The notes: a model not told the origin generated them from the letters alone. A stretch of DNA of 64,000 bases from Deltaproteobacteria bacterium (GCA_016713425.1 JADJPE010000005.1:6236501-6300500); one strand, 5' to 3'. Counted from the stretch's first letter, positions 53,564-61,618 are shown. A program made the numbers and translations.

Positions 53564-54748
53564 GTGACGCATCCTTTGGTCTATGAGTGCACCCACGGCC
53601 GCGGTGCGTTGGCGCGCGCAGGTCTTTCTTGTTGGATCACCTCCGGCATGTTGATGGCCGTGCTCTTGGCCTCGGCCGCCTGTGCCAACGGGTCGAAGGA
53701 CGATGGCGACCTCGACGGCGGTATCGGGGACGGCGGCGATGCCGGTCCGTTCTGGGTAGCCGTCACGTCGGCGCCGACAACCGAAGACCTCTTCGGGGTC
53801 TGGGGTCGGGCCGAAGATGACCTCTGGGCCGTGGGTTGGGGTGGGACCATCCTTCACTACGACGGAACCACCTGGACCCGAGAGACCACAACTTCGACGA
53901 CGCCGCTCATGGCCGTGCACGGCATCCCTCGGCCCGCCAACGCCGACCTCACGGACCCCGACCTCGAACTCGGACCGGTCTTCGCCGTCGGTTGGCAAGG
54001 AACCCTGGTCTCGCGTGATGAAGCGACGAAGACCTGGTCGTCCGTGGCGCCCCAAGACGGCCCGACCGTCGACCTGTTCGGCATCTTCCTAGCGAACGAC
54101 GAAAACGGGCTTGCGGTCGGGGATCGAGGCCAGCTCCTCACGTGGGACGGAACCGGATGGGTTCCCGCCAAGGTGCGCATCGCCAGCGAGTTCGGGGGCT
54201 TCATCGAGCCTAAGGGCACCTTGAAGGGCGTATGGGCCGCGAACGCGAACACCTACTTCGTCTCGGGGTCCGGGGGCGCGGCCTATCGCTCAACGAGCGG
54301 CTTCGGGCCCGGCGCATGTACCGTGACCGACGGCGTGCAAACCTGTCCACCGTTCGAGGCCCTCGACACGCGGATCAGCGATCCGCTTCGCGGCATCTGG
54401 GGTACGCAGGCACAAAACGTGTACACCGTGGGACTCGAATCGCTCATCCTCCGCTACAACGGAAGCTGGAACCGCGTGCGCAACAACGGGGCCGATACGC
54501 TCCCCACCGCTTTCTTGTTCGGGGTGAGCGGCGTGAATGGGAATGACATCACCGTCGTCGGCTGGCGCGGAACAGTCTTTCGGTTCAAGGACGGTGCGTG
54601 GCGCCAGGAATGGGTTCCCACCGACCAAGACCTGCGCGCCGTCTGGGTCGACCCGGTTTCCGAAGTCGCCTATGCCGTCGGCGCCACCGGAACGATCATT
54701 CGGCGAGATCCACCTCCACCACCCGAGCCGATCGACGCCGGCCCGTGA
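53564..54748 (+). CDS. beta-propeller-like lipoprotein
   Basis: 394 residues from GTG 53564; ATG 53648 would be too close to the lipobox. GMLMAVLLASAAC is the lipobox. The mature part has repeated blade motifs with G-x-W-x-x-x and VGWGGTILHYDGTTW, VGWQGTLVSRDEATKTW, VGDRGQLLTWDGTGW, VGLESLILRYNGSWN, VGWRGTVFRFKDGAW, VGATGTIIRRDPPP. Six such blades fit a small propeller; the V-G-x-x-G-x-[IL]-x-x-x-x-G-x-W signature is common in myxobacterial lipoproteins. Ends in Pro-rich tail. Likely outer-membrane, adhesive or structural. Confidence 0.8.
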   Translation: MTHPLVYECTHGRGALARAGLSCWITSGMLMAVLLASAACANGSKDDGDLDGGIGDGGDAGPFWVAVTSAPTTEDLFGVWGRAEDDLWAVGWGGTILHYDGTTWTRETTTSTTPLMAVHGIPRPANADLTDPDLELGPVFAVGWQGTLVSRDEATKTWSSVAPQDGPTVDLFGIFLANDENGLAVGDRGQLLTWDGTGWVPAKVRIASEFGGFIEPKGTLKGVWAANANTYFVSGSGGAAYRSTSGFGPGACTVTDGVQTCPPFEALDTRISDPLRGIWGTQAQNVYTVGLESLILRYNGSWNRVRNNGADTLPTAFLFGVSGVNGNDITVVGWRGTVFRFKDGAWRQEWVPTDQDLRAVWVDPVSEVAYAVGATGTIIRRDPPPPPEPIDAGP

Positions 54749-54814
54749 TCGCATCTCGCGGCCTGGTCCCGTCTCGCATCCGATGCGAGGGTGCCCGGGG
54801 CCTCGACGTCGACG

Positions 54815-55028
54815 TGAACGCAGCGCGCCGATCTTCAACAAGCTCCTCGAGTGGGTCGAGTCCATCAAAGACGACGAGCCTCCTTCACTGCGCTTCGGTC
54901 GATCGCTCAAGTACTTCTCGAACCAGCAGGTGCCGCTGTGTCAGTTCCTCACGGATGGCCGCGTCCCCATCGATAACGGAATCGTCGAGCGTTTGCACGT
55001 GCGCGCCGCGCTGACGCGGAAGAACCTG
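54815..55028 (+). pseudogene. IS66 transposase relic (plus orientation)
   Basis: The plus strand reads APIFNKLLEWVESIKDDE, RFGRSLKYFSNQQVPLCQFL, PIDNGIVERLHVRAALTRKN, matching residues about 325-395 of the intact IS66 transposase at 56590-57942. It begins abruptly near 54815 and is cut right after RKN. No other IS66 part is present nearby. It is thus a fragment of an older copy. Confidence 0.9.
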
Positions 55029-55056
55029 TCCACCCGTCCCGACCGGGGCGCTGGAC

Positions 55057-55104
55057 CATCTCGTCATCTCGTCATCTCGTCATCTCGTCATCTCGTCATC
55101 TCGT
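55057..55104. repeat. 8-bp tandem repeat after the IS66 relic
   Basis: Six perfect units of catctcgt directly after the relic, within the gap before the barrel protein gene. Confidence 0.95.
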
Positions 55105-55171
55105 CGCTTCGCTGCGGTCGCTCCGTCGGCCCGAGCAGCAACTGGGCGCTCAGGTCGCTCGGTCCGGGATG

Positions 55172-56287
55172 TCACCATGTGAACGTCGACCCGAGCATAA
55201 GACTCCTATCCATGCGCCCCGTGTGAAGATCGATGCTCGCACTGGCGTACCCGTCGATCGAAACCAGATCAGTCACGTGCACACGCACAAGCGGGAACGT
55301 TCGATTCGCCAAGGCGACAACAGACCCCAAGGTGAGCACAGGCTCGACCTCTGAGCCGTCGGTCGGCCAATGTCCGCCCGCGACGAAGAACTGAAAATAT
55401 CGGGCGCCAAGACCAAACGAAACGCGCTCCGAGATCGTGAACATGTACCCCGCTTGGGCTCGGAGACCCCAGCTCGAAAGAACTTCTGGCCTTCGCGAGA
55501 GCCGGAGCGGCGATCCTACGGCGGCGCCGAAAACAAACCCGCCGTGTCTTCCCAGCCAGAGTTTGAAGTCGCTCCCTGCCTTCAAAATGCCGGAGAAAAG
55601 GAATGGCTGATCGGAGGTTGTACCGATGCCCCACCTGGTTAGGCCTCCATATGGAATCCATTCGAAGCCACCAGGATCGCCTCCACGATAGGCGAAAGCT
55701 GCAGTTGGCACGCTCCATTGCAGCCGGTCGGAAATCGCGTAGCTCCAGTGCAGAAGCACTGACACATGTTCGCCGTGGGCAGAATCGTCACCGGCCTTGA
55801 GCTTGCGAGACGGCGACAGCAGATCGTCCGCCCCCACCCCGAAGGCCCCACCAAACTCCATATAGCGGCGAGGCAGGGTTGAGTAGGTCGCGGGGCGTCG
55901 AACTTCCGCGCGCATTTCATCTTCGCGGGCATACGGCGCTGATGCACCGATGACCACCTCAGCGCTCGACGGCTCAGCACTCGATGCTATATCGCCAGAT
56001 GACTCATCGAGAGGCGGTTCCTCCCCGGATGACTCGTCGACGGGTCGTTCGTCGACGGGTCGTTCGTCGATCGGTTCCGCTGCCATCGCAACATGACCGC
56101 GAACGCTCCCGATGAGGAGCGGAAGGAGAAGAAACGCGACGCAACTTGGAAGCAGAAGAGGCGGCGAACGGTGCCGACGCAACGCATCCCGGCCAGGCTG
56201 GATCGAAGCGAACGGCTCTCGGCACGGTCCTGCAGACTTGGCTATCGTGCAGTCCGAAGCCCATCGAGAGCGTGGCTGGCGCATCAT
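55172..56287 (-). CDS. outer-membrane beta-barrel-like protein
   Basis: About 371 residues. A long N-terminus leads to a signal peptide (LLLPSCVAFLLLPLLIGSVR); a TTG nearer that peptide (about 56185) may be the true start. An acidic repeat follows (ERPVDERPVDESSGEE), then strands with alternating hydrophobics: RYMEFGGAFGVGADDLL, HVSVLLHWSYAISDRLQW, GGFVFGAAVGSPLRLS, VSFGLGARYFQFFVAGG, and ends SLMLGSTFTW, the terminal aromatic of outer-membrane barrels. It lies between two inverted IS66 relics. Function unknown. Confidence 0.65.
   Translation of the reverse strand: MMRQPRSRWASDCTIAKSAGPCREPFASIQPGRDALRRHRSPPLLLPSCVAFLLLPLLIGSVRGHVAMAAEPIDERPVDERPVDESSGEEPPLDESSGDIASSAEPSSAEVVIGASAPYAREDEMRAEVRRPATYSTLPRRYMEFGGAFGVGADDLLSPSRKLKAGDDSAHGEHVSVLLHWSYAISDRLQWSVPTAAFAYRGGDPGGFEWIPYGGLTRWGIGTTSDQPFLFSGILKAGSDFKLWLGRHGGFVFGAAVGSPLRLSRRPEVLSSWGLRAQAGYMFTISERVSFGLGARYFQFFVAGGHWPTDGSEVEPVLTLGSVVALANRTFPLVRVHVTDLVSIDGYASASIDLHTGRMDRSLMLGSTFTW
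56034..56074. repeat. 15-bp tandem repeat in the barrel gene
   Basis: Nearly three units of gtcgacgggtcgttc, encoding ERPVD pentapeptides after the signal peptide. Confidence 0.9.
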
Positions 56288-56490
56288 CTTGCTCACGTCG
56301 CAACCCGTATGATGAACAGCCGCAAGTGAGTCAACGCGCAACCCTTCCCCTCAGCCAGGCGACGTATTCTGAATTTCATTCTTCTGAATTGCATTCGTAC
56401 AGTGTGGCGTGGTTGGCCACGTCGACCGGTTCTTTCCGCCGAGAGGTGGCGGTGTGGATCGAAGCAAACAGCGCGGACTTACTTGAGCCT

Positions 56491-56505
56491 GTTCTTCCGC
56501 GTCGG
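56491..56505 (-). pseudogene. left part of an IS66 relic, interrupted by the new insertion
   Basis: gttcttccgcgtcgg continues exactly into the sequence at 59086 if the intact element and one target duplicate are removed. The rejoined stretch matches the transposase segment at about 56772-56800. This 15-bp piece is the cut end of the relic whose bulk is at 59078-59220. Confidence 0.75.
56498..56505. repeat. target site duplication, left copy
   Basis: cgcgtcgg, identical to 59078-59085, directly outside the left inverted repeat of the IS66 element. Eight bp is the expected duplication length for IS66. Confidence 0.95.
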
Positions 56506-56589
56506 GTGAGCGTCCGGACGACTGCCGGATTTCCTTCGGGTCGAACGTGGGAGGTCCGATGAGCCTGCTGGGCCTGGAGATCGGAAGCC

Positions 56590-57942
56590 TTAAAGGGGAA
56601 AGCTGCGAGGAAGGAGATCGATGACGTCCTTCTCGATGACGCCTCGGGCCAGGATCGGCATGACGCTGGCCAGGTATCTGACGGGGTCGATGCCGCAGAG
56701 CGCGCACGAGCCCAGGATTGAGAAAAGGATGGCTGCGCTCTGGGCGCCACGCTCGGAGCCGGCGAAGAGAAAGTTCTTCCGCGTCAGGGCGGCGCGCACG
56801 TGAAGGCGTTCGACGATGCCGTTGTCGATGGGGACGCGGCCGTCCGAGAGGAACTGACTCAGCGGTACTTGCTGGTTCGAGAAGTAGTTGAGCGCCCGAC
56901 CGAAGCGTAGTGAAGGGGGTTCGTCGTCCTTAATGGACTCGACCCATTCGAGGAGCTTGGCGAAGATCGGGGCGCTGCGTTCATGTCGAAGCCGCAGGCG
57001 CTCTCTTGGCTCCAGGTCTTTCGCGTCCTTCTCGATGCCGTAAAGCGCTTGATAGGCGTCGATCGCGATCGCGGCGCGAGGCTCTCCGCCGTCGAGGGCC
57101 TTCACGAAGTATCGACGAGCGTGCATGTGACATCCGCACTCGATGATGTCTTCACGCGCAAACGCCTGGTCGAAGACGGTGGCGGCATCGGCCACCGTGT
57201 AGCCGGAGCGCAAGCGCAGGAAATCGGCAGGTCCGATCGTGTGACCGTCCGCGAACGTCGCGTGCCCGGAGGGCGCGAACAGATACAACGCCACGTCCTG
57301 ATCGCCGACGAAGCCCCAAAGAGTGCCCAGCTTCTTGCGGCGCTTCGCACTCTTGCCGTCGCTAGCGAAGAACGCGAGCGACGTGCCATCGAGATGGAGG
57401 ACCTCGGCTTTGAGCGCCGCGATCTGGAGCGCGCGCCACAGCGGTTGCAGGAGCTCGGCTCCGTAGCCAATCTGGTCCGCGAGCGTCGAGACCGACAGGT
57501 CAACACCCATGCGCGCGTAGCGCTCCCGCTGCCGGTGAAGAGGGAGGCCATCGCGGTACTTGTCGACGAGCAGTTGGGCCACGAGACGCGGCCCGAACTC
57601 ACCGCCGGCCACCACGCGATCACCGACCGGCGCGCGAGCGAAGTGCGGTGCTTCGCACGCATCACACGTGAGCTTCTCCCGGCGGTCGCGACGCACGATC
57701 ACACGCGCGGGCACGAGCTCAAGGACCTCGCTGATATCATAGCCTGCGGATCGCCGCTCAACACCGCAATTCGGACAAGGGCGTTCGGCATCGGGTACCG
57801 AAATCGGGTTGTCTTCGCGCGGCAGGTGTGGAGGAAAAGGCGTCCGGCGCGGTCGCCTTGGTGGCGGCTCTGTGCTCTCGGTCGCCCGGCGGTTGCGCTC
57901 CTCCTCGACCATCTTGCCCAGCTCATCCGCCGGCGACTCCAC
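56590..57942 (-). CDS. tnpC: IS66 transposase TnpC, N-terminus separated by a stop
   Basis: 450 residues from GTG 57942. RPCPNCGVERR with LTCDACEAPHF forms the zinc site. HLDGTSLAFFA carries the first catalytic Asp, GCHMHARRYFVKAL follows, and PIDNGIVERLHVRAALTRKN with FLFAGSERGAQSAAILFSIL carries the catalytic Glu region. Intact family members have about 60-90 further N-terminal residues with a leucine-zipper-like helix. That part is present just upstream in the same frame (DDVVQLVAQLVARNEELELA and SPDQLKLMLETVTSYAPR), but a TGA at 57979-57981 separates it and it has no ATG, GTG or TTG. The protein may be non-functional or start at the GTG. Confidence 0.85.
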   Translation of the reverse strand: MESPADELGKMVEEERNRRATESTEPPPRRPRRTPFPPHLPREDNPISVPDAERPCPNCGVERRSAGYDISEVLELVPARVIVRRDRREKLTCDACEAPHFARAPVGDRVVAGGEFGPRLVAQLLVDKYRDGLPLHRQRERYARMGVDLSVSTLADQIGYGAELLQPLWRALQIAALKAEVLHLDGTSLAFFASDGKSAKRRKKLGTLWGFVGDQDVALYLFAPSGHATFADGHTIGPADFLRLRSGYTVADAATVFDQAFAREDIIECGCHMHARRYFVKALDGGEPRAAIAIDAYQALYGIEKDAKDLEPRERLRLRHERSAPIFAKLLEWVESIKDDEPPSLRFGRALNYFSNQQVPLSQFLSDGRVPIDNGIVERLHVRAALTRKNFLFAGSERGAQSAAILFSILGSCALCGIDPVRYLASVMPILARGVIEKDVIDLLPRSFPL

Positions 57943-58232
57943 CTCGAAGGTGACCGCTGTCTTGGACTTCCCGTCGCGTCAGCGGGGTGCGTAACTGGTT
58001 ACAGTCTCGAGCATCAGCTTCAGCTGGTCGGGAGAGACCTTCTCCGTCGTCTTGAACGCTCGGAGCTTCTTCGCGAGCGCCAGCTCCAGCTCTTCGTTCC
58101 GCGCTACGAGTTGGGCGACCAGCTGGACTACATCGTCTTTCGCACCGGAGTCGAGGAGCGAGCGGAGGAGTTGAAGAACCGTGGGTTCGGAAGCTGGCGA
58201 TGCGACGGAGCGGATGGAGAAGATAGATCACA
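57943..58232 (-). other. detached N-terminal coding segment of tnpC
   Basis: In-frame with tnpC but ended by TGA at 57979-57981. It reads LLRSLLDSGAKDDVVQLVAQ and RNEELELALAKKLRAF, the coiled-coil N-terminus of IS66 transposases. No standard start codon lies between the tnpB stop and this segment. The tnpB stop TGATG lies at its upstream end, where the original tnpC start may have been. Confidence 0.75.
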
Positions 58233-58634
58233 TCAAGCAGGTTGATGCAATATGCATTGCGAAGACTCTGCGCCGTGTCGACTGTGCTGCGAAGGTTCCC
58301 ACCGTGGCGACTGCCGACCTCGGTCCCACGTGATGCCTTCGAGAAGAAGGGCGAGCTCGTGAATGTCCAACTCGACGCACACCGCGTCCGCCGCCTCGGG
58401 GAGCGCGAACGTGCCTCGCTCCAGCCGCTTCGCTACGATCGTGTAGCCGCCTCGCGTCCAGACGATCATCTTGGCGATCGTCCGCCTGCGGTTGAAGAAG
58501 ATGAAGATGTGTCCGCTGAGCGGGTCCTTCCGAAGCACTGCTCGGACCTCGTTGCTCAGACCATCGAAGGACTTGCCCATATTCACCGGCGATCGGCCCA
58601 TGTAGATCTTCGTCGACCGAGGTACCAAGAACAT
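58233..58634 (-). CDS. tnpB: IS66 accessory protein TnpB
   Basis: 133 residues from ATG 58634, overlapping the tnpA end region by a few bases upstream. MFLVPRSTKIYMGRSPVNM and GLSNEVRAVLRKDPLSGHIF, IFFNRRRTIAKMIVWTRGGY match the IS66 Orf2 family. It is required for transposition in IS66 elements and has no known catalytic motif. The C-terminus is longer than usual, with about 35 extra residues (RGRQSPRWEPSQHSRH). Confidence 0.92.
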   Translation of the reverse strand: MFLVPRSTKIYMGRSPVNMGKSFDGLSNEVRAVLRKDPLSGHIFIFFNRRRTIAKMIVWTRGGYTIVAKRLERGTFALPEAADAVCVELDIHELALLLEGITWDRGRQSPRWEPSQHSRHGAESSQCILHQPA

Positions 58635-58636
58635 CG

Positions 58637-59008
58637 TCACCGGCCCTCAAGGTTGCGCGTGAGCGCCGCGATCCATCCTGGCTCCACGCAGGTCGGTAAC
58701 TCTATGTTCACACCGCCGACCGAGCGGACCACGATCGCCGGTGCCCGGTCCTCGGCCTCAAGGCCAAGCGCGTCCTCGTATCGGACGCGAACCGGTACCA
58801 AGCTGACGTCATCCGGGACGTTCGTCCGACTCCCCGTCGGTCCGAGCCGCTTTCGCCACCAATAGACCCGCTGCGCACTCACGCCTTGCGACCGTGCGAA
58901 CGCGACCACCGACTCGCCACTTCGCTCAAGCGCCAACAGCATCGAGCGTGCTTCTGCTTCCGACCATCGACGACGAGCCGGGGTTGTCCTTCGCTTCTTC
59001 GAAGTCAT
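58637..59008 (-). CDS. tnpA: IS66 accessory protein TnpA
   Basis: 123 residues. RRWSEAEARSMLLALERSGE and VAFARSQGVSAQRVYWWRKR form a helix-turn-helix like those of IS66/IS3 OrfA proteins. VRSVGGVNIELPTCVEPGWI and AALTRNLEG match the C-terminus of the family. It ends 3 bp upstream of the tnpB start, so the genes are coupled. Likely binds the element ends. Confidence 0.92.
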   Translation of the reverse strand: MTSKKRRTTPARRRWSEAEARSMLLALERSGESVVAFARSQGVSAQRVYWWRKRLGPTGSRTNVPDDVSLVPVRVRYEDALGLEAEDRAPAIVVRSVGGVNIELPTCVEPGWIAALTRNLEGR

Positions 59009-59077
59009 GGACCAGCATCGTCGCCCGTCTCCTCGTCCCCGATCTCGGAATTTCTCGGCGCTCTACCGTACGCTCAC

Positions 59078-59220
59078 CGCGTCGGGGCGACGCGCACGTG
59101 AAGGCGTTCAACGACGCCGTTGTCGATGGGGATACGGCCGTACGAGAGAGTAGCTGACTCAGCGGTACTTGCTGGTTCGAGACGTCCTTGAATGCTCGAC
59201 CGAAGCGTCGTGAAGGAGGG
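59078..59220 (-). pseudogene. IS66 transposase relic (minus orientation), right part
   Basis: On the minus strand it reads RFGRAFKDVSNQQVPLSQ, then after a frameshift YGRIPIDNGVVERLHVRVAP, matching the same transposase segment as the relic at 54815-55028. The first 8 bp are the right target duplicate. The relic was split by the intact IS66 element. Confidence 0.9.
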
Positions 59221-59461
59221 GCTGGAAGGCTGGAGGATCCGCCGCTCGAGGTGGACGACCGCGCCGCCTCCGAGGCCGAGCACCAGCGCTCGCCGGAGAA
59301 CTCGCGCAGCACAACTCAGTCGCGCTCGCTGCGGCTGAGCCGGACAACCACCACCGGATGCGCGATTGACAGAGCCCCGGGCTTGCAGATGCTCGCCGAT
59401 CGCCGATTTCAGGCCACCGACATAGATCTCAGCCCGGCTTGGATCGGAGCCCGGCTGCACC

Positions 59462-59852
59462 CAATTCAATTGCAACTGGGCAGAGACCGTCCCTGCGGCG
59501 GCCCCGTCCAATTCCAACTGGGCAGAGAGCCTCCCTGCCAGGCCCCCGCCCAATTCCAACTGGGCAGAAAGCCTCCCTGCCAGGCCCCCGCCCAATTCCA
59601 ACTGGGCAGAAAGCCTCCCTGCCAGGCCCCCGCCCAATTCCAACTGGGCAGAGAGCCTCCCTGCCAGGCCCCCGCCCAATTCCAACTGGGCAGAAAGCCT
59701 CCCTGCCAGGACCCCGCCCAATTCCAACTGGGCAGAAAGCCTCCCTGCCAGGCCCCCGCCCAATTCCAACTGGGCAGAAAGCCTCCCTGCCAGGCCCCGC
59801 CCAATTCCAACTGGGCAGAAAGCCTCCCTGCCAGGCCCCGTCCAGTTTCAAT
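59462..59852. repeat. 42-bp minisatellite, eight units
   Basis: Six units of 42 bp and two of 41 bp, in direct contact with almost no divergence (caattccaactgggcag ... cctccctgccaggccc). Partial degenerate copies flank it at 59462-59508 and 59843-59852. Each unit has small dyads (ccca...tggg and gcct...aggc). Because 42 is a multiple of 3, long open frames run through on both strands, but they are repeat artefacts. The region 59221-59461 has no gene I can support. Confidence 0.97.
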
Positions 59853-59860
59853 TGCGATGC

Positions 59861-59891
59861 GCCCACGCCCACGCCCACGCCCACGCCCACG
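59861..59891. repeat. 6-bp gcccac tandem repeat
   Basis: About five units of gcccac directly after the minisatellite and before the end of the sigma-54 activator gene. Confidence 0.9.
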
Positions 59892-59921
59892 CCTTTCAGC
59901 CGGCGGAACTCTCGGACTGTC

Positions 59922-61478
59922 CTATCCGCGCGCATCGAGGCCGTGTTTTTTGATCAGTTTGTGCAAATACTTCCGATCCATCTTCGCCGAACGAGCCGCC
60001 TGACTGACGTTGCCCTCGTTCCCGGCCAGCAACCACGCGACATACCTCCGTTCGCGCGCGTCCATCCATCGCTCCTTGGATTCTGAGAAACTGAGCGACG
60101 GATCGAACGAGGCGTCGTACTCGCCCCCGCCAGCAACATCTCGTCCATCCCCGCCTTCGGCCTCCGCATCGCTTCCCGATGTCAGCGCCGACCCCGAGGC
60201 CGACCCCGACGCCGATCCCGAGGCAGAGGCCAACGCCGAGGGCGAGCGGTTGTCGGTACTCGACTTGGCGCCGGATCGGGAGGGAGACCGGCCGAGACGA
60301 CCGCGCGACGACAACTCGCCAATCTCGAGACGATCGCCCGCGCGCGCGTGCTGCAGCAGGACGGCTCGCTCCACGACGTTCTTCAGCTCGCGCACGTTGC
60401 CCGGCCAATCGTGGCTCGTGAGGCGGTCGAGGAGCGACGCATCGAGCCTCGGCGGCTTGACGCCGCGGTTCAACGAGACCTCGCGCAGAAAATGTTCGGC
60501 GAGAGGCGCGATGTCCTCCGCGCGATCGCGAAGCGGCGGCAGGCGAAGCGTGACGACGGACAGGCGAAAGAACAGGTCTTCGCGAAAAACACCGCGCTGG
60601 ACCTCTCGCTGGAGGTCGGCGCGAGACGCCGCCACAACCCGAATGTCGACCGCCGTCGGTTCCGGCGCCCCCAGCCGGCGGACCTCGCGGGCATCGAGGA
60701 CGCGAAGCAACTTCGGCTGCAGCTCGAGCTCGAGCTCACCCAACTCGTCGATGAAGACCGTGCCTCCGCTGGCGCGCTCGAAAGCGCCTTCGCGCCGCGT
60801 ATACGCGCCGGAGAATGCGCCCTTCTCGTGACCAAAGAGCTCGGACTCGACAAGTTGCCGCTGCACGGCGCCGCAGTCCACCACGATGAAGGGTGCGCGA
60901 TCGCGGAGCGATGCCTGATGGATCGCACGCGCAACGAGGCCCTTGCCCGTCCCGGTTTCGCCCTCCACGAGCACGGTGGCGTCGGTCTCTGCGATGCGGG
61001 CGATCATGCCGAAGAGTTGCTTCATGGCTCTCGACCGCCCGAGCAGCGGACCAAAATGGTCCTCCGGCCAGGGCGGGACCTCGAAGCGCTGAATCTCCGG
61101 GACGAACGCGATCTCGACGCGTCCCGCCTTGAGGATGGTTCCGGCCTCCACGGTGGCCTCGTGCACGCGCGCATCGTTCACGAAGGTTCCGTTCGTGGAG
61201 CCGAGATCGCGCAGCAGCCACTCGTGAGCGGAGGTCCGTGAGATCGAGAGGTGATGGCGGGACACGGAGGGATCGGTCAGAACGAGGTCACAGTCAGAAA
61301 GCTTCCCGACCGTGACAACGTCGCGATCCACCACGCAGCACTTCCCGGCGTCCGGTCCGTTCTTCACGGTGAGCTGAAGTCGCCAGAGCTCGGCACGGCT
61401 TCCTGATTGGGGGGCAGTCGACACGCCGGCCAGAATACCCTTCCCCTTTGAGCGCCGTCGAGAAGATGGCGGTAACAC
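59922..61478 (-). CDS. FHA-domain sigma-54-dependent activator
   Basis: 518 residues. N-terminal FHA domain (about 35-115): VTVGKLSDCDLVLTDPSVSR and HHLSIS, RDLGSTNGTFVND; it binds phosphothreonine. AAA+ domain: VEGETGTGKGLVARAIHQ (Walker A), ESELFGHEKGAFSGAYTRRE where the sigma-54-contacting loop is GAFSGA instead of GAFTGA, GGTVFIDELGELE (Walker B), LSVVTLRLPPLRDRAEDI. The C-terminal Fis-type HTH is GNVSQAARSAKMDRKYLHK. A repeat-encoded Ala/Ser/Gly stretch lies before it. The FHA-to-AAA layout is common in myxobacterial enhancer-binding proteins that link Ser/Thr kinases to transcription. Confidence 0.92.
   Translation of the reverse strand: MLPPSSRRRSKGKGILAGVSTAPQSGSRAELWRLQLTVKNGPDAGKCCVVDRDVVTVGKLSDCDLVLTDPSVSRHHLSISRTSAHEWLLRDLGSTNGTFVNDARVHEATVEAGTILKAGRVEIAFVPEIQRFEVPPWPEDHFGPLLGRSRAMKQLFGMIARIAETDATVLVEGETGTGKGLVARAIHQASLRDRAPFIVVDCGAVQRQLVESELFGHEKGAFSGAYTRREGAFERASGGTVFIDELGELELELQPKLLRVLDAREVRRLGAPEPTAVDIRVVAASRADLQREVQRGVFREDLFFRLSVVTLRLPPLRDRAEDIAPLAEHFLREVSLNRGVKPPRLDASLLDRLTSHDWPGNVRELKNVVERAVLLQHARAGDRLEIGELSSRGRLGRSPSRSGAKSSTDNRSPSALASASGSASGSASGSALTSGSDAEAEGGDGRDVAGGGEYDASFDPSLSFSESKERWMDARERRYVAWLLAGNEGNVSQAARSAKMDRKYLHKLIKKHGLDARG
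60189..60240. repeat. short tandem repeat in the activator gene
   Basis: ccgaggccgacccc-type 6-bp and 12-bp units in frame, encoding SGSAS runs in the linker before the Fis domain. Confidence 0.85.
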
Positions 61479-61588
61479 CGCGAGTCAACGACCTATTCCC
61501 GCGCATGGTTCATCACAAATTTGGTTGACTCCCATGGAGCGGAGGTTAGAACTGCGAGCCGAGTTCACGGATAACCCTGAACACGAGC

Positions 61589-61618
61589 AGCAACACGTAG
61601 CAACACGTAGCAACACGG
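61589..61618. repeat. 10-bp tandem repeat upstream of the GldA-type gene
   Basis: Three units of agcaacacgt (last one changed to cacgg) in the 258-bp gap between the sigma-54 activator and the ABC ATPase gene. The gap shows no gene; its AT-richer start (61480-61540) may hold the divergent promoters. Confidence 0.85.

Larger units (their letters stand above)
56506..59077 (-). mobile_element. IS66-family insertion sequence, 2572 bp
   Basis: Complete element with tnpA, tnpB and tnpC in order on the minus strand. Ends are imperfect inverted repeats: gtgagcgtccgga at the left and, read inward from the right, gtgagcgtacggt; the similarity continues loosely through a GCCG and ATTTCC segment. Perfect 8-bp target duplications cgcgtcgg flank it, which indicates a recent insertion without later rearrangement. 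It sits inside an older IS66 transposase relic. Confidence 0.95.

Noticed and set aside
59462..59852. CRISPR array
   Set aside because: The 42-bp units touch each other without spacers, and there are no cas genes nearby.
59188..60003. Protein genes running through the minisatellite on both strands
   Set aside because: They are open only because 42 is a multiple of 3; the translations are pure repeat plus low-complexity sequence, and the 41-bp units shift the frame.
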